Origin: an uncultured Eubacteriales bacterium
GTDB taxonomy: Bacteria; Bacillota; Clostridia; Lachnospirales; Lachnospiraceae
Direction of reading: 5' to 3'
Assembly: GCA_900321505.1 (NCBI GenBank)
Contig: ONWK01000101.1
Location: 1-18,372, forward strand
Length of the DNA stretch: 18,372 bases
Shown in pieces: positions 12,805 through 18,372 of the stretch (position 1 is its first letter; each line of letters begins with the position of its first letter). The notes under the pieces are model-generated. The model did not search any database. It saw only the letters and a list, made by a program, of their open reading frames with translations, and was not told the origin of the DNA. The translations under genes and the position numbers were made by a program.

Positions 12805-14680
12805 CTTTCTTTCCCTCCCGGGTATTCTTATTTGTGATCTCCTGTAAAAACGGCGAAGGCCGTACAGCCTTATCTCCTACCATTAACGGCGCATACAGAT
12901 ATAATCTGTGTACCGCCCTGGTCATACCGACATAAAACATCCGTCTTTCTTCTTCCATGCTTGCAGGAGCCCTGGATTTCTTATGAGGTATAACTCCGTC
13001 TATACATTCTATGATATGAACCTCCTGAAATTCAAGCCCCTTGGCGCTGTGAAGTGTCATCAGCTGCACGCCGCGCTCACGTTCTCCGGGTTCAAGCCTT
13101 TTCCGGTTTTCTTCCTTCAGAAGCTCTTCATAGGCCTCGGAAAAACGCAGGAATTCTGCTATGGTACCGTAGGGTTCCGCCATGCTCTGGAGCTCATCCA
13201 GCCGTTCCTTAACCTCGTCCTGATCAACATTTCTTTCCTCAGCAAGCTCCAGCATGCACCGTTCAACGCCTATCCCCCGGCGGATCAGGTTGATTGCAGC
13301 AACCGGCGGCAGCATACGCAGCCTGCGAAGATCGTCGCGGAGCTTACCAAGATGGCGCTCCAGATATGGTTCACCCTTAATCTTTTGGCTGAGGGCTACA
13401 AGATCGACCTTTTCCTGTTTCAGCATATCCCTGCGGATATATCTGACCGGTTTGTTCATGATCCTCAGGAACCTTGTTCTTGAAGGGTCCTCCGTCGCAA
13501 AATAGAGATAATCCATAACCGGCATGACTGCCATGTGCTTGAAAATGTTGGGCAGAGTATCCCTCATGGAATAAGGAATTCCCCTGTCACGGAGCCTGAA
13601 GCAGAGCTTTCTCGGCGTTTCATTTGTACGGTACAATACCGCCATCTCCGACCATGGGACACCCCGGTTCTTTGCTTCTGTCAGAAATTCTGTTACCTTC
13701 CGGCATTCATCCTTATCGTCCTTAAGCTTATATACTCTCACAAACTCATCGGCCTTTGTCATCCTTGCCGCCTTAAGTGATTTTGAATAACGGTTATGGT
13801 TATTCCCGATAAGTCTTGCGCTTGTTTTCGTTACCACCTCCGGGCAGCGGTAGTTCGTGCTCAGGGTAAGCACCTTTGCGCCCTTGAATTCCTTACTGAA
13901 GCCCAGCATGATCTCCGGCCGGGCGCCCCTGAAGCCGTAGATGGACTGGTCATCATCTCCCACTGCGAAAAGATTATCCAGAGGGTGAGCAAGCTTTTTC
14001 AGTATTTCATATTGGATAAGATTCGTATCCTGGAACTCATCCGCCATGATAAAGGGGTACATTTCCCTTATTCTCTGAAGGATATCCGGTCTCTCACTCA
14101 GAAGATCATAACACATCCGCTGCATGTCATCAAAATCTATGCGGTTTTCCCTGCGCTTTCTTTCCCCGAATTCCCTGTAAAGCCTTCGGAATTCCTCAGC
14201 AGGCATATCCTTGCTGTAATAATTCTCAATATCCACCATGTCATTTGAGATACGGTCGATCTGCTTCAGACAGCTGGAAAGAGTCTCCTCATTGTTCCCG
14301 TATTCCGGCGAAATCCTGCACAGTATATCCTTTATCCATTTGTATCGTTCATCCTCCCCCAGGACACAGTCCGGAGCAAACTTATAAGCCGTTCTCACTA
14401 TCCAGTAAAAAAAGGCGTGAAAGGTTGAGAACCTGACACCGCCGGACAGCTTGTCCATGGCCCGGTATCTCTGCTCCATGGACAGGGCCGCCGCCTTCGT
14501 AAATGTGATCACCAGTATCTGCCTCGGGATCACATTATGCTCTGTTATCAGATGATTCACCCTGTGGAGAATAACCGTAGTCTTTCCCGAGCCCGGCGTG
14601 CCCAGCACAAGAAGAGGCCCCCTGAACCATTCAACCGCCTCTCTCTGCTCCTTATTAAACACCGGGCTACTACTGCTCAT
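12797..14680 (-). CDS. UvrD/PcrA-like superfamily 1A DNA helicase
   Basis: The protein has 627 residues and all SF1A motifs: Q-motif FNKEQREAV (8-16), Walker A GTPGSGKT (27-34), Ia ITFTKAAA, Walker B ADEFQDTN (213-220), motif III GDDDQSIYGFRGA (241-253), IV STNYRCP (274-280), V LMTLHSAKGLEF and VI MFYVGMTRAVHRLYLY near the C-terminus. It unwinds DNA 3'-5' in repair or replication-fork maintenance. It is about 100 residues shorter than PcrA, with a reduced 2B region and no long C-terminal tail, so it is probably a second UvrD paralogue rather than the main PcrA. The ATG at 14680 has a weak ribosome site (GGAG, 11 bases away). A possible -10 (TATTAT, 14709-14704) has no good -35. It overlaps the following PheA-like gene by 8 bases. 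Confidence 0.9.
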   Translation of the reverse strand: MSSSSPVFNKEQREAVEWFRGPLLVLGTPGSGKTTVILHRVNHLITEHNVIPRQILVITFTKAAALSMEQRYRAMDKLSGGVRFSTFHAFFYWIVRTAYKFAPDCVLGEDERYKWIKDILCRISPEYGNNEETLSSCLKQIDRISNDMVDIENYYSKDMPAEEFRRLYREFGERKRRENRIDFDDMQRMCYDLLSERPDILQRIREMYPFIMADEFQDTNLIQYEILKKLAHPLDNLFAVGDDDQSIYGFRGARPEIMLGFSKEFKGAKVLTLSTNYRCPEVVTKTSARLIGNNHNRYSKSLKAARMTKADEFVRVYKLKDDKDECRKVTEFLTEAKNRGVPWSEMAVLYRTNETPRKLCFRLRDRGIPYSMRDTLPNIFKHMAVMPVMDYLYFATEDPSRTRFLRIMNKPVRYIRRDMLKQEKVDLVALSQKIKGEPYLERHLGKLRDDLRRLRMLPPVAAINLIRRGIGVERCMLELAEERNVDQDEVKERLDELQSMAEPYGTIAEFLRFSEAYEELLKEENRKRLEPGERERGVQLMTLHSAKGLEFQEVHIIECIDGVIPHKKSRAPASMEEERRMFYVGMTRAVHRLYLYAPLMVGDKAVRPSPFLQEITNKNTREGKKDE

Positions 14681-14730
14681 AAAGCCAAAACTCCATACGT
14701 AACATAATATTTCATCTGTCCTGCCACCTT

Positions 14731-14763
14731 AAAACAGGAGCCGCCGCGTTATGCAGCAACTCC
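14731..14763 (-). terminator. intrinsic terminator after the SEC-C gene
   Basis: On the minus-strand RNA GGAGUUGCUGC (14763-14753) pairs with GCGGCGGCUCC (14747-14737) in an 11-bp stem with three G-U pairs and a 5-base loop, followed by UGUUUU. The same positions are C-A mismatches in plus-strand RNA, so the structure is suited to the minus strand. Confidence 0.6.
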
Positions 14764-14782
14764 TATTTTTTCTGCAGCCTGA

Positions 14783-15289
14783 CTATACGTTCGCGCCGCA
14801 GCACTTCTTATATTTCTTGCCTGATCCGCAGGGACAGGGATCATTCCGTCCGATCTTGGGCGGCTTGATAACTGTATGGGAGCTCTTTTCCTTCTTGTAA
14901 AGCTCCTCTCTCTTTTCCTTCGAATAAATGGCATCCCACTGGGGAAGCTCATACAGCCACTGTGCATTGCACTGCACCATGTTCATATACAGCTTCTCAG
15001 TATCGATCTGGATGACCATCTTTGTCTCTTCCGTTGCTTCCTCGAGATCATTGGGAACCTTAAGGCTCTCATCGATGCCGTCCAGGAAGCCGGTCATGGT
15101 CTCGATATCCGTACCGTAATACTCTGCAAGCTCGGGGATGGTTCCCTCCACTCTCTGCTCCGGATTTGCAAGAAGCTTCTCGTAAATACCCTTTTCAACT
15201 TCAAAATAGGCTTTCCAGAAGGCCTGTCCCTCCGGTGTCCTTTCATCCAGTCCATATGCGTGATCACGCCAGTCTTTCAGAAGTCCCAT
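14783..15289 (-). CDS. SEC-C zinc-motif protein
   Basis: A 168-residue protein ends in a SEC-C motif (GRNDPCPCGSGKKYKKCC, about 149-166), the Cys-x-Cys-x8-Cys-Cys zinc site also found at the C-terminus of SecA. The first 140 residues are charged and helical with no membrane segment. They contain a run resembling small DUF-type accessory proteins (PEGQAFWKAYFEVEKGIYEKLL), but I do not recognise a named domain. It is far too short for SecA and has no ATPase motifs. The ATG at 15289 follows AAAGGAGAG. It stands alone between its own promoter (15375-15403) and terminator (14731-14763). In SecA the motif mediates SecB or ribosome contact; whether this protein binds either is unknown. Confidence 0.85.
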   Translation of the reverse strand: MGLLKDWRDHAYGLDERTPEGQAFWKAYFEVEKGIYEKLLANPEQRVEGTIPELAEYYGTDIETMTGFLDGIDESLKVPNDLEEATEETKMVIQIDTEKLYMNMVQCNAQWLYELPQWDAIYSKEKREELYKKEKSSHTVIKPPKIGRNDPCPCGSGKKYKKCCGANV

Positions 15290-15374
15290 GAATTTCTTTC
15301 TCTCCTTTGATTTAGATCAGATTCTTTCTATACCGCATTCATTTAAATTACCCGCGGCTGATAAAACAAAGCAC

Positions 15375-15403
15375 ATTATAGCAGATGGTTCATACCGTTT
15401 CAA
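15375..15403 (-). promoter_or_regulatory. promoter of the SEC-C gene
   Basis: The minus strand reads -35 TTGAAA (15403-15398), a 17-base spacer and a perfect -10 TATAAT (15380-15375) with TG at the extended position. Transcription should start near 15368, leaving a leader of about 80 bases in which I see no clear structure. Confidence 0.75.
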
Positions 15404-15415
15404 GCTTTTCCATGC

Positions 15416-15715
15416 TCAGGATGAAAAAACCTTTTTCAGCCATTTCATAATATACAGGATGATCGGATAGATGATCACGCAGAACAGCATGGCCATGGTA
15501 TATTTACTGCCTGTGATCATACATACAATAAGCCCGATGATAAGTCCCAGAAAGATAAGCAGCGCTATGATCGCCAGTATCCTTACGCCCTTGCTCCTTC
15601 CCGATGCAGGCTGCTTTACCGAAGCATCCTCTGAGACCTCTTTTCCTGCAGGCATTTCCGCGGCTTTTTCCTCATACTGCCGTACGGCATCTGCTCTGTC
15701 CTTTATATTACTCAT
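15416..15715 (-). CDS. small two-helix membrane protein, unknown function
   Basis: This 99-residue protein has a charged N-terminal half (MSNIKDRADAVRQYEEKAAE, to about residue 40) and two hydrophobic segments near 43-67 (VRILAIIALLIFLGLIIGLI) and 70-90 (YTMAMLFCVIIYPIILYIM), then a basic end. It looks like an inner-membrane protein with both ends in the cytoplasm. The start at 15715 overlaps the rarA stop as ATGA and has AGAGAGG upstream; a longer reading from 15745 lies inside rarA and is rejected. I do not recognise a family. Coupling to rarA suggests co-expression but not function. No terminator is clear after it. Confidence 0.75.
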   Translation of the reverse strand: MSNIKDRADAVRQYEEKAAEMPAGKEVSEDASVKQPASGRSKGVRILAIIALLIFLGLIIGLIVCMITGSKYTMAMLFCVIIYPIILYIMKWLKKVFSS

Positions 15716-17037
15716 TCCGTATCCTCTCTGAGGCTCTGAAGCCATGCTTTGATCTCCGCTTCCTTCCCCTGCTCCGTAGGCTCATAGAAAACCGTGCCCA
15801 GCAGCGCATCCGGAAGATACTGCTGCTTCACATAGTGTTTAGGAAAATCATGGGCATACAGATAACCCTGATGCCCCAGTTCCTTTGAGCCGCTGTAATG
15901 CGCATCCCTGAGATGCATCGGAACCTCGGCGTTACCCTTTGTCCGCACAGCCTCATTTGCCGCATAAATGGCATTTGTTACGGCATTACTCTTCGGTGCG
16001 GAAGCAACATATATTGCTGCATGCGCAAGGATCAGCTGAGATTCGGGGATCCCGACTCTTTCCACAGCCATGGCCGCGGCAACTGCCACCTGAAGGGCCT
16101 GCGGATCCGCATTTCCCACATCCTCACTTGCGCAGATCATGATGCGTCTTGCTATGAATGTAACGCTCTCGCCTGCATAAAGCATCTTCGAAAGATAATA
16201 AACTGCTGCATCGGGATCCGAACCCCGCATGGATTTAATAAAGGCGGAAATGATATCATAATGATTATCTCCGTCTTTATCATAGTGTATATTTCTTCTC
16301 TGGATACATTCCTCGGCAACCTCAAGGGTGATCTCTATCTTTCCGCTTTTCGGATCCACCGGAGTGGTAAGCACACCCAGTTCCACGGCATTCAGTGCCT
16401 GACGGGCATCTCCCTCCGCCATATCCGCAAGGAAATGAACCGCCTCATCCGTGATTACAGCATTATAGGAGCCCATACCCTGTTCCGGATCCTCGACCGC
16501 CCTTCTGATAAGTGTTTCGATATTCTCCCTGTTCAGGGGATTCAGTCTGAAAACCGTCGAACGGGATATAAGCGCCCCGTTCACCTCAAAATACGGATTC
16601 TCGGTTGTCGCACCGATAAGGATGACTGTTCCATCCTCCACATAAGGAAGAAGGAAATCCTGCTGGGCCTTGTTAAAACGATGAATCTCGTCCACAAAAA
16701 GAATCGTCTTTTTGCCATACATCCCAAGGGTTTCCTTTGCCTTTTCAACCACAGCCTCCATATCCTTCTTACCGGAAGTGGTTGCATTTATCTCTTTAAA
16801 TTCAGCTTTTGTTGTATTGGCTATAACCGAAGCAAGACTTGTCTTGCCCGTACCGGGCGGTCCGTAAAGGATCACCGAAGACAGCTTATCAGCCTGGATA
16901 GCACGTGTAAGCAGCTTTCCCGGTCCGAGAATATGTTCCTGACCTACCACATCAGAAAGCTGTTTGGGGCGCATCCTTCTTGCAAGGGGAGATTCCTTCT
17001 TCTGCCCCTGTTCCCTCATAAAATCAAACAGATCCAT
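15712..17037 (-). CDS. rarA: replication-associated recombination protein A (RarA/MgsA), AAA+ ATPase
   Basis: The protein has 441 residues, the usual RarA/WRNIP1 length. It shows the family N-terminus (SPLARRMRPKQLSDVVGQEH, 16-35), Walker A GPPGTGKT (59-66), Walker B ILFVDEIHRFNKAQQD (112-127), sensor 1 IGATTENP (141-148), the Arg-finger region ALISRSTVFRLNPL, and the C-terminal tetramerisation part with YAGESVTFIARRI and HLRDAHYSGSKELGHQGYLYAHDFP. RarA acts at stalled forks and loads or remodels with SSB and the clamp-loader system. The ATG at 17037 has AAGAGGA upstream and lies 9 bases after the response regulator. It overlaps the small membrane protein gene at its 3' end. A 556-residue open frame on the opposite strand is only its shadow. 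Confidence 0.95.
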   Translation of the reverse strand: MDLFDFMREQGQKKESPLARRMRPKQLSDVVGQEHILGPGKLLTRAIQADKLSSVILYGPPGTGKTSLASVIANTTKAEFKEINATTSGKKDMEAVVEKAKETLGMYGKKTILFVDEIHRFNKAQQDFLLPYVEDGTVILIGATTENPYFEVNGALISRSTVFRLNPLNRENIETLIRRAVEDPEQGMGSYNAVITDEAVHFLADMAEGDARQALNAVELGVLTTPVDPKSGKIEITLEVAEECIQRRNIHYDKDGDNHYDIISAFIKSMRGSDPDAAVYYLSKMLYAGESVTFIARRIMICASEDVGNADPQALQVAVAAAMAVERVGIPESQLILAHAAIYVASAPKSNAVTNAIYAANEAVRTKGNAEVPMHLRDAHYSGSKELGHQGYLYAHDFPKHYVKQQYLPDALLGTVFYEPTEQGKEAEIKAWLQSLREDTE

Positions 17038-17046
17038 GATATCCTC

Positions 17047-17445
17047 TTATTCGCCGTCAAGCACACCCAGCTTACGGATAATGGAATCAAACCGCATAAC
17101 ATCTATGGGTTTGCAGATATAATCATCATAGTCCTCACTGGCATACGACGCGTCAAAATCCTCATCCAGTGCGCTTATCATAACCACCTTACATCTGGAT
17201 ATCCTTGGGATCCCAAGCTTTCTTTCCGCATCACGTATGGATGCCAGAGCCTTATATCCGTCAATCTTGGGCATCATAATATCCAGACACACCAGATCAA
17301 AGAAATTCTTCTCACCTGCAGCAGCCACAAAAGTATCTACCGCCTGAATGCCGTCCGTGGTAAGAACCACCTCGCCATACCTTGCCAGAAGCTTCGAAAG
17401 AAACTTTCCGCTGGCAACATCGTCCTCTGCAACCAAGACTCTCAT
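17047..17445 (-). CDS. single-domain response regulator (CheY-like receiver)
   Basis: A stand-alone receiver domain of 132 residues has the acidic pair E7-D8-D9 (VAEDD), phospho-acceptor D55 (LVCLDIMMPKIDG), Ser91 in VVMISALD and conserved Lys112 in YICKPID. No DNA-binding or enzyme output domain follows, so it would act by protein contact or as a phosphate relay. No kinase gene is adjacent in the window. The ATG at 17445 follows GGAGGTAGG. It lies 14 bases after the TetR-type gene and 9 bases before rarA, so it is almost certainly co-transcribed with both. The partner is unknown; a hybrid kinase elsewhere is likely. Confidence 0.92.
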   Translation of the reverse strand: MRVLVAEDDVASGKFLSKLLARYGEVVLTTDGIQAVDTFVAAAGEKNFFDLVCLDIMMPKIDGYKALASIRDAERKLGIPRISRCKVVMISALDEDFDASYASEDYDDYICKPIDVMRFDSIIRKLGVLDGE

Positions 17446-17459
17446 ATCCTACCTCCATC

Positions 17460-18047
17460 TCAGACTGAAATGATCTCAAGCAATTTATCAATAAAAGCAA
17501 ACATATCCTTCTTGAAACTGCCCTTACGTTCCGTAAATCTTCTCTTCAGACATACAGCATGCATATAACCGTGAAAAAGGTCCGCCAGACTGTCCGGATC
17601 CAGATCATCGCGTATCTCTCCGGCTTCTATGGCGTCCCTAAAAAGGCCGGATACATATTTTCTCCGCCCTCTTCCTCCTTCAACCATAATATCCCTTGTT
17701 GCCGGATTATGCAGCAATTCCTCATACTGAAGCATAAGGATCGACAGCGATTCATAGTTTTCAAAATAAATAGCATAATCCTCGGCGTAAGCCCTTATCT
17801 TCTCAACGCAGCTTCCGTTTTTTGACTGAATGGTCTTCTGCACGCTCTTATCAAAGCGATAAAAATAATGCACCACATCCACCAGCAGTTCATTTATATC
17901 ACCATAAAAACGGTAAAGCAGGGGTTCGGACAGATTGGCCTTCTGAGAAATAGTCTTTGTAGTAAGACTGGATAATCCGGAATCACTTATGATATCTATG
18001 GCAGTAGAGATGATTCGATCTTTGGTCGAAATAAAACTCTCCGTCAA
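17460..18047 (-). CDS. TetR/AcrR-family transcriptional regulator (TTG start proposed)
   Basis: From the proposed TTG at 18047 the protein has 195 residues. The N-terminal helix-turn-helix (STKDRIISTAIDIISDSG, then LTTKTISQKANLSEPLLYRF, about 7-47) is a clear TetR DNA-binding domain; the C-terminal ligand and dimer domain is not assignable. I chose TTG 18047 because GGGGG lies 9 bases upstream and the protein then begins just before the HTH. A further in-frame TTG at 18113 would begin at the predicted transcription start, inside the operator, with no ribosome site. The promoter's -10 lies in a perfect inverted repeat, so autoregulation is likely. It heads the unit with the receiver, rarA and the membrane protein. 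The inducer is unknown. The gene is certain; the start is moderately sure. Confidence 0.88.
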   Translation of the reverse strand: MTESFISTKDRIISTAIDIISDSGLSSLTTKTISQKANLSEPLLYRFYGDINELLVDVVHYFYRFDKSVQKTIQSKNGSCVEKIRAYAEDYAIYFENYESLSILMLQYEELLHNPATRDIMVEGGRGRRKYVSGLFRDAIEAGEIRDDLDPDSLADLFHGYMHAVCLKRRFTERKGSFKKDMFAFIDKLLEIISV

Positions 18048-18073
18048 TTGTAAAGTCCCCCTTTTTTGTTCAT

Positions 18074-18102
18074 CCTGTACAAAAATACAGGTGTTTTTTG
18101 TA
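18074..18102 (-). promoter_or_regulatory. overlapping inverted repeats in the tetR leader
   Basis: CCTGTA/TACAGG (18074-18079 / 18086-18091) and TACAAAAA/TTTTTGTA (18078-18085 / 18095-18102) are two mutually exclusive perfect inverted repeats between the transcription start and the TTG codon. They may be a second operator or alternative RNA hairpins affecting the ribosome site. Confidence 0.4.
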
Positions 18103-18107
18103 TCCCC

Positions 18108-18125
18108 ATACAATATGTATTGTAT
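18108..18125. promoter_or_regulatory. palindromic operator of the TetR-type gene
   Basis: ATACAAT (18108-18114) and ATTGTAT (18119-18125) are perfect 7-bp arms with a 4-base spacer. The site covers the -10 hexamer of the promoter for the adjacent TetR-family gene, a normal layout for autorepression. Confidence 0.65.
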
Positions 18126-18147
18126 TCTGAAAAGCTCTCTTTGTCAA
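18119..18147 (-). promoter_or_regulatory. promoter of the tetR-receiver-rarA unit
   Basis: The minus strand reads a perfect -35 TTGACA (18147-18142), a 17-base spacer and -10 TACAAT (18124-18119). The predicted start is near 18112, giving a leader of about 65 bases before TTG 18047. Confidence 0.75.
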
Positions 18148-18172
18148 TCATTACAAGAAACTATTCAATCTC

Positions 18173-18252
18173 CGCTTATTCATTGTTTTGACAACAGGCA
18201 AGCTTGCACAAAACAATGAATAAGCGTATGGGCATGACTCATTTTACGTGCA
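18173..18252. repeat. intergenic cruciform element B with conserved tail
   Basis: Perfect 18-bp arms 18173-18190 (CGCTTATTCATTGTTTTG) and 18209-18226 enclose an 18-base loop with the palindrome GCAAGCTTGC. The tail CATGACTCATTTTACGTGCA is at 18233-18252. Loop and tail match element A; the outer arms do not. Both elements sit between a minus-strand terminator and a minus-strand promoter. Confidence 0.85.
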
Positions 18253-18254
18253 CT

Positions 18255-18283
18255 AAAAAAGGGCATACATCTGATGTATACCC
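18255..18283 (-). terminator. intrinsic terminator at a transcript boundary
   Basis: On minus-strand RNA GGGUAUACAU pairs with AUGUAUGCCC (18283-18261), 10 bp with one G-U pair and a 3-base loop, followed by six U (18260-18255). On the plus strand the stem has one mismatch and is followed by TCTTTTT, so it could also work there. It probably ends a minus-strand gene located right of the window. Confidence 0.75.
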
Positions 18284-18294
18284 TCTTTTTGTGG

Positions 18295-18372
18295 CTGTGA
18301 AACTTAAACCTGAAAAAAGTATCTATATGCCTGAAGCAATTCAGTGACAGGTACCGTCGCAAGTCTTCTTCA
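18295..18372. other. right-edge stretch with no supported gene
   Basis: No frame here has a credible start with a ribosome site. One minus-strand frame is open from the edge and stops at 18341-18343; it is too short to judge and could be the tail of a gene outside the window. An imperfect palindrome around GGTACC (GACGGTACCTGTC on the minus strand) is present. Confidence 0.4.

Noticed and set aside
15898..17568. Plus-strand open frame of 556 codons
   Set aside because: It lies opposite rarA, the receiver gene and the end of tetR, which have full conserved motifs. Its protein is Cys/His/Ile-rich with no domain and no ribosome site.
18180..18362. Minus-strand 60-codon open frame at the right edge
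   Set aside because: It runs through the terminator and cruciform B and starts at TTG without a ribosome site.

Overview
The window looks like chromosomal DNA of a Lachnospiraceae-type clostridium. The evidence is protein character (clostridial M18 aminopeptidase, heterodimeric ABC exporter, short Fe-type DtxR regulator, Reg_prop sensor), strong AGGAGG-type ribosome sites, sigma-A promoters with extended -10 elements, and roughly balanced GC by eye. The genus cannot be fixed from this sequence alone. Every supported gene lies on the minus strand, so the text below runs from right to left. I found no tRNA, rRNA, CRISPR array, transposase or prophage.

Right edge to 15.4 kb: an intergenic block (18.05-18.37 kb) holds a bidirectional-looking terminator, a perfect 18-bp inverted repeat (element B) and a promoter whose -10 lies in a palindromic operator. 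It leads into a tight four-gene unit: a TetR-family regulator (probable TTG start), a single-domain response regulator, RarA and a two-helix membrane protein. Next comes a SEC-C zinc-motif gene with its own promoter and terminator. It is followed by an overlapping pair, a short UvrD/PcrA-like helicase and a chorismate mutase-ACT protein whose prephenate dehydratase domain is eroded.

11.4-11.93 kb is a 520-base gene-free block and the most unusual part of the window. It contains a strong promoter (TTGACA, 17 bp, TAAACT, A-rich upstream tract) whose -10 lies inside a GTTAG..CTAAC palindrome. The predicted RNA is about 125 nt, starts with a 10-bp stem and ends at an intrinsic terminator, so it is a candidate small RNA. 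Beyond it lie a large cruciform (element A, sharing sequence with element B), two tandem 49-bp hairpin repeats, and the promoter of a DtxR-family regulator gene. The likely but unproven reading is a DtxR-controlled, iron-responsive small RNA beside its regulator.

11.4 kb to the left edge: the DtxR gene is followed by an LCP-family cell-wall glycopolymer ligase with an unusual repeated cytoplasmic tail, a heterodimeric ABC exporter and Tex, closely spaced and probably co-transcribed. A separate promoter in the 3' end of tex drives argD, followed by an M18 aminopeptidase. The window ends in the N-terminal part of a secreted or membrane-anchored Reg_prop beta-propeller sensor.
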